Source: Gammaproteobacteria bacterium (lineage in GTDB: Bacteria > Pseudomonadota > Gammaproteobacteria > Eutrophobiales > Eutrophobiaceae). From it: DNA of 6,990 nucleotides. This document shows positions 1-6,205 of the stretch, one piece after another (the stretch's first letter is position 1; each line of letters begins with the position of its first letter). The notes beneath the pieces were generated by a model that searched no databases, was not told the DNA's origin, and was given only the letters and a program-made list of their open reading frames with translations. Location: assembly GCA_003645215.1 (NCBI GenBank), contig QNEM01000110.1, positions 1-6,990 of the forward strand, in the 5' to 3' direction. A program made the translations under genes and the position numbers.

Positions 1-160
1 ATCCGAGTAGTGAAATAACACTGAAGATGATCTTATTCATGCCTTCACCATAAATAGTGTCATTGTCCAGTTTTTCTATCAGTTGCGCTCGATATTCAGG
101 ATAGAATGGCAGCATGTGTATACTGAAAAACAGTATCAACCCCAATATAAAAAGTAACAT
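1..160 (-). CDS. NnrU-family membrane protein, N-terminal fragment
   Basis: This is the first 53 codons of a minus-strand gene that runs off the left edge of the window. It starts with ATG at 158-160. A strong ribosome binding site (AGGGGG on the minus strand, 167-172) lies 6 bases before the start. The peptide opens MLLFILGLILFFSIHMLPFY, a hydrophobic helix with a His at residue 15, followed by a short polar stretch (YRAQLIEKL) and a second hydrophobic start (IIFSVISLLG). This pattern matches the N-terminus of NnrU proteins, small integral inner-membrane proteins with several helices. The family is named from a gene near nitrite and nitric oxide reductase genes, but its biochemical role is not established. 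The gene lies 18 bases after the stop of the dehydrogenase gene, so it is probably cotranscribed with it and with uvrA. The family call rests on about 50 residues only. Confidence 0.72.
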   Translation of the reverse strand, partial: MLLFILGLILFFSIHMLPFYPEYRAQLIEKLDNDTIYGEGMNKIIFSVISLLG

Positions 161-166
161 TCTCAG

Positions 167-172
167 CCCCCT
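167..172 (-). promoter_or_regulatory. Ribosome binding site of the NnrU-like gene
   Basis: The minus strand reads AGGGGG, then a 6-base spacer, then ATG. It sits in the 18-base gap after the dehydrogenase stop codon. It supports the start at position 160 and independent initiation on a shared transcript. Confidence 0.7.
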
Positions 173-178
173 GTTTTC

Positions 179-1402
179 TTACTTCGTGTAGCTTACACGC
201 CAGAGCTTGCCTGCTCCATCGTCACTAATCAAGAGCGAACCATCGGGCATCTGTAATACCGCTACAGGCCGACCCCAGACCTCAGCCTTGTCCTCGGCTA
301 ACATCCAGCCAGTCAGAAAATCTTCAGGTCCTGATACTGGCTGGCCTTTTTTAAAAGGCACGAAGACAATCTTGTAACCGGTACGCTTTGATCGATTCCA
401 TGAACCATGTAATGCCAAAAACGCACCACCCTGATATTTTTTCGGGAATTGTGTGCCTGTATAAAAGGTAAAATCCAGTGAGCCAACATGGCTGCCTAAC
501 AGGACATCAGGATATAGCGTTTGCCTGACCTTGTCCGGTGCAACACCCGGGTGACGGGGATCTTCATGCGGGCCAATATAGGCATAGGGCCAACCATAGA
601 ATCCACCCTCTTCTACGCTGGTAAAATAGTCCGGTACCAGATCATCGCCCAGACCATCCCGCTCATGAGCTGTAACCCATAATACTTTTGACTCAGAGTT
701 ATTTGCATGAGGATACCACTGCAAACCAACGGGGTTGCGAATACCTGTAGCGAATAATTCAAACCCTGTTCCATCGGGATTGTAACGGCTTACCGCTGCG
801 CGAATTGGGGCTTCACCAAGGTCAACATTTGAACCCGATCCAACCGTTAGATAGAGTTTCCTGGCAGTTTCATCAAACAGAATAGACCGTGTGATATGAA
901 TAGTTGCATAGCGATGCAAGGGAATCACTTCTTCGCCTTTGCCGACACTGCCCTGTTTTGATGAATACTTGTAACGCTTCACCGAACTGGCTTCAGCAAC
1001 ATACAACCAGTCCTTATACAATGCCAGGCCATAGGGGCGACTTAAATCCGTAATTAATGGCAGCGCTTTTTTATCGCGTATAACATAGACAATCCCGGCA
1101 CCCATGTCCGACAGAAGAATCTCGTTGTCAGGGCCAAGCAACATGAATCTGGGTCGCATGAAATCAGATAAATATTCTTCGACAACAAAACCTTCCGGTA
1201 CCGAAAGAGATGCCTGTTCCGGTTGTGCTATCAGTCTTGGTGGATTGTTCGCAGATTCGGTGTGATATGGCTCGGGTAATTCCTGCCAGTTCACAGGATA
1301 CCGTGAATGATCTTCAAGGAACGGCACATCGAATTCATTGGCCATACTGAAAGGGCTAAGCATCAGTAAGATAAATAAACTAAAAAATGATTTAATCGTC
1401 AT
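179..1402 (-). CDS. PQQ-dependent sugar dehydrogenase, L-sorbosone dehydrogenase type, exported
   Basis: A 407-residue protein of the soluble quinoprotein glucose/sorbosone dehydrogenase family. Family members oxidise aldoses or related aldehydes with pyrroloquinoline quinone in a six-bladed beta-propeller. Residues 1-21 look like a Sec signal peptide (basic start, hydrophobic core, cleavage likely after SMA), so the enzyme should act in the periplasm. Visible family blocks are HITRSILF (H169, the likely catalytic base by position), GSGSNVD (188-194), ATGIRNPVGL (R222 and N223, the PQQ-contacting pair in relatives), EEGGFYGWPY (264-273), LHGSWNRSKRTGYK (331-344) and WGRPV followed by DGSLLISDDGAGKLWRV near the end. 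The start codon overlaps the uvrA stop (ATGA, 1399-1402) and no clear Shine-Dalgarno precedes it, which suggests translational coupling to uvrA. The true substrate cannot be read from sequence, and no PQQ-synthesis genes are in view. Family confidence is high; specificity is unknown. Confidence 0.9.
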   Translation of the reverse strand: MTIKSFFSLFILLMLSPFSMANEFDVPFLEDHSRYPVNWQELPEPYHTESANNPPRLIAQPEQASLSVPEGFVVEEYLSDFMRPRFMLLGPDNEILLSDMGAGIVYVIRDKKALPLITDLSRPYGLALYKDWLYVAEASSVKRYKYSSKQGSVGKGEEVIPLHRYATIHITRSILFDETARKLYLTVGSGSNVDLGEAPIRAAVSRYNPDGTGFELFATGIRNPVGLQWYPHANNSESKVLWVTAHERDGLGDDLVPDYFTSVEEGGFYGWPYAYIGPHEDPRHPGVAPDKVRQTLYPDVLLGSHVGSLDFTFYTGTQFPKKYQGGAFLALHGSWNRSKRTGYKIVFVPFKKGQPVSGPEDFLTGWMLAEDKAEVWGRPVAVLQMPDGSLLISDDGAGKLWRVSYTK

Positions 1403-4314
1403 GACATTACTGCTGTCTTTGCTTTTGTTCCTTTTTTATTTTTCGCCGCCTTTACTTTCTTGTTCGACTTACTGTGTCGTTCAAGTAATGGTTTTAAATA
1501 ATGTCCGGTATGTGATCGTTTGTTGGCCGCAACTTCAGTCGGCGAGCCTACGGCAACGACCTCACCACCACCGTCACCACCTTCAGGACCCAGATCTATT
1601 ATCCAGTCAGCCGTCTTTATCACATCCAGATTGTGTTCTATCACCACCATGGTATTACCATGATCACGCAGTCTATGTAATACATGCAATAACTGCTCAA
1701 TATCATGAAAGTGTAAGCCAGTGGTCGGTTCATCGAGGATATATAAGGTCCGGCCTGTATCTCTTTTTGATAATTCGCGAGAAAGTTTAACTCGCTGTGC
1801 CTCACCGCCAGACAATGTCGTCGCGTTCTGACCTAATTTAATATAGGCAAGCCCGACATCAACAAGTGTCTGCAACTTACGTGCAATCACAGGTACCGGA
1901 TCAAAAAATACCCTGGCCTCTTCAATCGTCATATCCAGTATTTCATGAATGTTCTTGCCCTTATAACGAACATCCAGCGTCTCCCTGTTATAGCGTTGAC
2001 TTTTACATATATCACAGGCCACGTAGATGTCAGGCAGAAAGTGCATTTCTACCTTAATGACACCATCACCCTGACAGGCTTCACAACGCCCGCCTTTGAC
2101 ATTAAAACTGAAACGCCCTGGTTTATAACCGCGAGAACGTGCTTCATGGGTAGCAGAAAATAATTCCCGGATGGGGGTAAAGAGTCCTGTATAGGTTGCC
2201 GGATTTGAACGTGGTGTTCTTCCAATCGGACTTTGATCGATATCAACGACCTTATCAAACCAGTCAAGACCGGTTACGGATTTGTATGCCGCTGGCTCCA
2301 GACTGGAACCGTTAATTTCACGTGCAGCAATTTTATACAAGGTCTCGTTGATCAGTGTCGATTTGCCCGATCCTGAAACCCCGGTGATACAGGTCATCAA
2401 ACCGATGGGTAATTCGATGTTTACATCTTTCAGGTTATTCCCGGTCGCGCCTTCCAGTTTGAACACCCTGGCATTATCAAATGGTGTTGTCTCTGCAGGC
2501 ACATTAATTTGTCTTGTACCTGACAAAAATTGTCCGGTGACTGATTCCTTGTTTTTGATGATGTCTTCAGGCAACCCCTGGGCGATGATATTACCGCCAT
2601 GCACCCCGGCACCGACGCCTATATCAATGACATGATCTGCTTCAAGTATCGCCTCTTCATCATGTTCAACCACGATCACGGTATTACCCATGTCTCTCAG
2701 GTGTTTCAGGGTTGTCAGCAAGCGTCGGTTATCACGCTGATGTAAACCAATAGAAGGTTCATCCAATACGTACATAACACCGACCAGACCCGCGCCAATC
2801 TGGCTGGCTAATCGAATGCGTTGTGCCTCCCCTCCTGACAAGGTTTCAGCACTACGATTCAGGGTTAAATAATCCAGACCGACATTAACCAGGAACTGTA
2901 GGCGATCAACCACTTCTTTCAGGATCTTGGCGGCAATCTCGGCGCGTTGGCCTTCCATCTTTAATTCTGAAAAACATTTTCTTGCGGTATCAACCGGCAT
3001 TGCAGTGATATCAGGCAGAGTGTACTCATTAACAAAGACATGACGTGCGGCAGTGTTTAATCGGGTGCCATGACATTCCGGGCATGACCGACTATTCATA
3101 TACTTAACCAGTTGTTCGCGCACCATGGCCGAATCTGTTTCATGGTAACGACGACGCATGTTGGGGATCACCCCTTCAAAGGCATGTCTTCTCTTAACTA
3201 CGCCTTTCCTGTCACTTAAATATTTGAAATTAATTTCTTCATCACCACTGCCATAAAGAATAACGTTCTGAATTTCATCTGCAAGATCACAAAAGGGTGT
3301 ATCTATCCTGAATTTATAATGGCTGGCCAGAGATTTAATCAATTGAAAATAATACGCATTGCGTCTGTCCCAGCCACGAATCGCACCACCGGGTAAAGTT
3401 AGTTCTTCATGTTGCACGACACGGGCAGGATCAAAAAATTGTTCTACACCAAGGCCATCACAAGCGGGACAGGCCCCGGCGGGATTGTTAAATGAAAATA
3501 CGCGAGGTTCCAACTCATTCAGGCTATAGCCACACTGATGACAGGCAAAGCGAGAAGAAAAAATCAGCTCCTCTATGTCAGCAATCTTCTCTTCAGGATC
3601 TGGCATAGGAACAACCCTGGCAACGCCATCCGACAGGCGAATCGCTGTTTCAAATGATTCTGCCAGGCGCAATTTCAGATCCGGACGTACCTTGAAACGA
3701 TCAACCACAACTTCGATATCGTGTTTCTTGTATAAATCCAGATCCGGTACCTGATCAAGTTCCGTGACAACACCATCGATACGCGCACGTACGAAACCTT
3801 CACTACGTAAACGTTCGATTAACTGAACATGTTCGCCCTTACGTCCCTGCACCACGGGTGCCAGCAACATGAGACGCCTGCCCTCTGGTTGCTCCAGTAC
3901 ATGATCCACCATCTGACTGATGGTTTGTGCCGCCAGGGGGAGATCATGTTCCGGACAGCGCGGCTCACCAACCCTGGCAAATAATAATCTCAGGTAATCG
4001 TAAATCTCGGTAATGGTCCCCACGGTAGAACGTGGATTATGTGAAGTTGATTTTTGCTCAATAGAAATGGCAGGTGATAAACCTTCAATCAAATCGACAT
4101 CCGGTTTTTCCATGATCGACAGAAACTGCCTGGCATAGGCAGAAAGTGATTCGACATAGCGACGCTGGCCTTCGGCATAAATCGTATCAAATGCCAGAGA
4201 AGATTTTCCTGAACCCGATAAACCCGTGATAACAATCAGCTTATCCCTGGGGATATCAAGGTCAACATTCTTCAGGTTATGAGTACGTGCACCACGTAAT
4301 CTGATTGTGTCCAT
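1399..4314 (-). CDS. uvrA: UvrABC system protein A (excinuclease ABC subunit A)
   Basis: A full-length 971-residue UvrA, the DNA-damage recognition ATPase of nucleotide excision repair, which works as a dimer with UvrB in the cytoplasm. It has two ABC ATPase modules: Walker A GLSGSGKSS (31-39) with signature LSGGEAQ (492-498) and Walker B VLDEP (516-520), then Walker A GVSGSGKST (645-653) with signature LSGGEAQ (834-840) and Walker B ILDEP (859-863). Zinc-module cysteines are C258/C261/C282/C285 and C744/C747/C767/C770; another CxxC is at 411-414. All key residues look intact. The start MDTIRLRGARTHNLKNV matches the family N-terminus, although no good Shine-Dalgarno precedes it. It is about 30 residues longer than E. 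coli UvrA, as I recall that length, because of a Lys-rich tail after about residue 945. It is divergent from the MFS gene and its stop overlaps the start of the dehydrogenase gene. Confidence 0.99.
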   Translation of the reverse strand: MDTIRLRGARTHNLKNVDLDIPRDKLIVITGLSGSGKSSLAFDTIYAEGQRRYVESLSAYARQFLSIMEKPDVDLIEGLSPAISIEQKSTSHNPRSTVGTITEIYDYLRLLFARVGEPRCPEHDLPLAAQTISQMVDHVLEQPEGRRLMLLAPVVQGRKGEHVQLIERLRSEGFVRARIDGVVTELDQVPDLDLYKKHDIEVVVDRFKVRPDLKLRLAESFETAIRLSDGVARVVPMPDPEEKIADIEELIFSSRFACHQCGYSLNELEPRVFSFNNPAGACPACDGLGVEQFFDPARVVQHEELTLPGGAIRGWDRRNAYYFQLIKSLASHYKFRIDTPFCDLADEIQNVILYGSGDEEINFKYLSDRKGVVKRRHAFEGVIPNMRRRYHETDSAMVREQLVKYMNSRSCPECHGTRLNTAARHVFVNEYTLPDITAMPVDTARKCFSELKMEGQRAEIAAKILKEVVDRLQFLVNVGLDYLTLNRSAETLSGGEAQRIRLASQIGAGLVGVMYVLDEPSIGLHQRDNRRLLTTLKHLRDMGNTVIVVEHDEEAILEADHVIDIGVGAGVHGGNIIAQGLPEDIIKNKESVTGQFLSGTRQINVPAETTPFDNARVFKLEGATGNNLKDVNIELPIGLMTCITGVSGSGKSTLINETLYKIAAREINGSSLEPAAYKSVTGLDWFDKVVDIDQSPIGRTPRSNPATYTGLFTPIRELFSATHEARSRGYKPGRFSFNVKGGRCEACQGDGVIKVEMHFLPDIYVACDICKSQRYNRETLDVRYKGKNIHEILDMTIEEARVFFDPVPVIARKLQTLVDVGLAYIKLGQNATTLSGGEAQRVKLSRELSKRDTGRTLYILDEPTTGLHFHDIEQLLHVLHRLRDHGNTMVVIEHNLDVIKTADWIIDLGPEGGDGGGEVVAVGSPTEVAANKRSHTGHYLKPLLERHSKSNKKVKAAKNKKGTKAKTAVMS

Positions 4315-4414
4315 GAATAGATTCTGTTTTCATTAATGCGAACACGTAAGTATACATTGTTCAAAGGGTTCGTTGCTGGCAATATGTGCCCTTTTTTAAG
4401 CACTTGGGTCATTA
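4315..4414. promoter_or_regulatory. Divergent promoter region between uvrA and the MFS gene
   Basis: This 100-base non-coding interval must hold the promoters for uvrA (leftward) and the MFS gene (rightward). The best visible element is a minus-strand TATACT hexamer at 4349-4354, a good -10 box that would give a leader of about 27 bases for uvrA; no convincing -35 lies at the right spacing. Rightward, only weak matches exist (TTGCTG at 4373-4378 with TTTAAG at 4395-4400). I could not find a CTGT-N8-ACAG LexA box on either strand. The interval is AT-rich with short A/T runs, for example six Ts at 4392-4397. Confidence 0.55.
4349..4354 (-). promoter_or_regulatory. Candidate -10 box for uvrA
   Basis: TATACT on the minus strand matches TATAAT at five of six positions and lies 35 bases before the uvrA start codon. 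The -35 region is poor, so this is a position guess only. Confidence 0.35.
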
Positions 4415-5629
4415 ATGAATTCAAAATCAGGCATGCCGCCTAAAGATAAAATGACAGCAACAGAACTGAGAGGGAGCCTGAGTCTGGCGTCCGTCCTGTT
4501 CCTGAGGATGCTGGGGCTATTCCTGATATTGCCGGTATTCACCCTCTATGCCAGGACGCTGACTGATTCGACACCGACCCTGGTAGGACTTGCCTTCGGT
4601 GTCTATGGTCTGACCCAGGCATCTCTGCAGATCCCCTTTGGTATGTTGTCAGACAAAGTGGGCAGGAAACCGGTGATTTTAGCAGGCCTGTTGATATTTA
4701 TAGTGGGCAGCCTGATTGCCAGTCAGGCCGAATCTATCTGGGTAATGATCATGGGACGCGCACTACAAGGTGCGGGGGCAATATCCGCGGCACTGATGGC
4801 GCTGGCCGCAGATCTGACTCGCGAACAACAAAGAACCAAGGCCATGGCCCTGATAGGTATCAGTATCGGCTTTGCATTTTCACTGGCATTCATCGCTGGC
4901 CCGCTACTGGATGCAGTGATAGGCGTTTCCGGGATATTTATCTTAAGTGCGCTACTGGCAGTGCTGGCCATGGTCGTGCTTTACCTTGTGGTGCCCACAC
5001 CTGAGACATCCTCCTTCCATAGTGATGCGGAAGTCTCGCTGGCAATGCTGGGCAATGTATTAAGGGAACGCAGGCTGCTGAAGTTGAATCTGGGCATATT
5101 CATCCTGCATGCCGTTTTAATGGCCAACTTTATCGTAGTGCCCACAGCCATACAGGATTACGCAGGATTGGCATCGGCCCATCATTGGCAGATATACCTG
5201 CCCGTTTTGTTTACCTCGATCATCTTTATGGCACCGGCCATCATTATCGGAGAACGCACACAGACATCAGGAGCCTTCTTCAAAGGCGCTGTACTGCTAC
5301 TCGTGGTATCACAGACAGGTTACTTTTTCTGGCACAACACGCTGGTGGCATTGGCGTTCATGCTTCTGGTGTTTTTCACGGCTTTCAATTACCTGGAGGC
5401 ATCCTTGCCTTCATTGATTTCGACAATGTCATCAAAAAACAGCAAAGGTACGGCCCTGGGTGTCTATGCCTCGTCCCAGTTCATCGGAACATTTACGGGT
5501 GGGCTAATTGGTGGCATTATCCATGAACATTTCGGACTGTCTGCGGTATTCATTTTTGGTGGTATCATGACACTGATCTGGTTCCTGGTAATCATGCTGC
5601 CGACGAACCAGGTCCAGGACGAAGACTGA
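4415..5629 (+). CDS. YajR-like major facilitator superfamily transporter without the C-terminal YAM domain
   Basis: A 404-residue inner-membrane protein with about 12 hydrophobic helices and an MFS fold. Its first half matches E. coli YajR as I recall it: RMLGLFLILPVFTLYA (31-46), YGLTQASLQIPFGMLSDKVG (64-83) running into the motif A end RKP (84-86), MGRALQGAGAISAALMAL (113-130) and DLTREQQRTKAMA (133-145). Downstream matches include LLKLNLGIFILH and NYLEASLPSLIS followed by KGTALGVYASSQFIG. YajR is a proton-coupled exporter with unknown natural substrate, and its C-terminal YAM domain is absent here: the chain ends soon after the last helix (LPTNQVQDED). The start is uncertain. ATG at 4415 has no clear Shine-Dalgarno, and Met13 (4451), preceded by AAAGATAAA, gives MTATELRG, which looks more like relatives' N-termini. 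The gene sits between divergent uvrA and codirectional ssb, 77 bases before ssb. Substrate cannot be inferred. Confidence 0.92.
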   Translation: MNSKSGMPPKDKMTATELRGSLSLASVLFLRMLGLFLILPVFTLYARTLTDSTPTLVGLAFGVYGLTQASLQIPFGMLSDKVGRKPVILAGLLIFIVGSLIASQAESIWVMIMGRALQGAGAISAALMALAADLTREQQRTKAMALIGISIGFAFSLAFIAGPLLDAVIGVSGIFILSALLAVLAMVVLYLVVPTPETSSFHSDAEVSLAMLGNVLRERRLLKLNLGIFILHAVLMANFIVVPTAIQDYAGLASAHHWQIYLPVLFTSIIFMAPAIIIGERTQTSGAFFKGAVLLLVVSQTGYFFWHNTLVALAFMLLVFFTAFNYLEASLPSLISTMSSKNSKGTALGVYASSQFIGTFTGGLIGGIIHEHFGLSAVFIFGGIMTLIWFLVIMLPTNQVQDED

Positions 5630-5640
5630 AAATTACTATC

Positions 5641-5667
5641 CCCCATGTGGGCTGTGATCACGTGGGG
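5641..5667. repeat. Inverted repeat (hairpin) between the MFS gene and ssb
   Basis: CCCCATGTG (5641-5649) pairs with CACGTGGGG (5659-5667) over 9 base pairs with one G-U wobble, around a 9-base loop. The loop edge also contains an 8-base palindrome, GTGATCAC (5654-5661). No T-run follows on either strand, so it is not a standard intrinsic terminator. It begins 12 bases after the MFS stop and ends 39 bases before the ssb ATG. It could limit read-through into ssb, protect a 3' end, or be a protein-binding dyad. Function is not shown by sequence. Confidence 0.6.
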
Positions 5668-5692
5668 ACTGCAATCAACTGACAAAAAATTC

Positions 5693-5699
5693 AAGAGGA
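5693..5699 (+). promoter_or_regulatory. Ribosome binding site of ssb
   Basis: AAGAGGA with a 7-base spacer before the ATG at 5707. It is the clearest Shine-Dalgarno on the plus strand and fits the high expression expected of SSB. It fixes the start codon. Confidence 0.75.
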
Positions 5700-5706
5700 A
5701 ATCAAG

Positions 5707-6153
5707 ATGGCCAGAGGCGTAAACAAAGCGATAATTTTAGGATCACTGGGACAGGATCCTGACATCAGATACACCGCCGGTGGCGCAGCCGTTGCAAATA
5801 TCAGTATCGCAACAAATGAACAGTGGAAAGATAAAGAGTCCGGTGAAATGCAAGAACGTACTGAATGGCACCGTGTTGTGTTTTTCGGTCGCCTGGCAGA
5901 AATCGTCGGTGAATATTTGCGCAAAGGTTCCCAGGTTTATGTTGAAGGCCGTATACAGACCCGCAAATGGCAGGATAAAGAAGGTAAAGACCGCTATACA
6001 ACAGAAATTGTTGCCAATGAAATGCAAATGCTGGGCAGTAAAAGTGGCGGAACCACTGCAAGTTTTGATCAGTCACCGCAACCGCAACAATCAGCACCTG
6101 CTACTGCAGGCGCAAAGTCTAATGATGATTTCGACGACGATATCCCGTTTTAA
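5707..6153 (+). CDS. ssb: Single-stranded DNA-binding protein
   Basis: A complete 148-residue SSB, which coats single-stranded DNA in replication, recombination and repair as a homotetramer. Residues 1-110 form the OB fold. The DNA-stacking aromatics of E. coli SSB (W40, W54, F60, W88 in mature numbering) are all present at W40, W54, F60 and W88 here, with H55 of the tetramer interface. The core reads NKAIILGSLGQDPDIRYT, TEWHRVVFFGRLAEI and LRKGSQVYVEGRIQTRKW. A short Gln/Ser/Ala-rich linker (about 111-137) leads to the acidic tip DDFDDDIPF, the docking site for partner proteins. The linker is shorter than in E. coli SSB (178 residues), so the protein is compact but has every functional part. 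It lies downstream of the MFS gene; separate or shared transcription is undecided. Position near uvrA is conserved in gammaproteobacteria. Confidence 0.99.
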   Translation: MARGVNKAIILGSLGQDPDIRYTAGGAAVANISIATNEQWKDKESGEMQERTEWHRVVFFGRLAEIVGEYLRKGSQVYVEGRIQTRKWQDKEGKDRYTTEIVANEMQMLGSKSGGTTASFDQSPQPQQSAPATAGAKSNDDFDDDIPF

Positions 6154-6159
6154 CGGGAT
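6142..6159. terminator. Hairpin across the ssb stop codon, possible bidirectional terminator
   Basis: ATCCCGTT (6142-6149) and AACGGGAT (6152-6159) form a perfect 8-base-pair inverted repeat with a 2-base centre; the ssb stop TAA (6151-6153) lies in it. It sits between convergent genes, where a shared terminator is expected. Neither side has the T-run of a strong intrinsic terminator; the nearest, seven Ts at 6198-6204, is about 40 bases away. A real structure is likely; the terminator role is an inference. Confidence 0.4.
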
Positions 6160-6205
6160 TGGATCAAGCTTATTACAGGATTGAAATTCTGCAGATGTTT
6201 TTTTG

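Noticed and set aside
1338..1790. Plus-strand open frame of 150 codons opposite the uvrA/dehydrogenase junction
   Set aside because: It lies antisense to two well-supported genes, has a His/Ser/Leu-rich composition typical of a shadow frame, and resembles no protein I know.
1866..2635. Several short open frames on both strands inside uvrA
   Set aside because: All overlap the unbroken UvrA frame, which carries conserved motifs throughout; none has a recognisable domain or a ribosome binding site.
4360..4372. GTTC direct repeat (GTTC-N5-GTTC), like an alphaproteobacterial LexA site
   Set aside because: The alphaproteobacterial motif has a 7-base spacer; here it is 5, and the genes look gammaproteobacterial.
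5653..5662. TGTGATCACG as a CRP-like site
   Set aside because: The two half-sites abut with no 6-base spacer, so it does not fit a CRP operator; it is better seen as part of the hairpin region.
5743..6184. Alternative frames on both strands over ssb
   Set aside because: The ssb frame has a strong ribosome binding site, all functional residues and the acidic tip; the others are shadows of it.
6188..6204. TCTGCAGA palindrome followed by seven Ts as an ssb terminator
   Set aside because: The palindrome has no room for a loop, so it cannot form a useful stem before the T-run.
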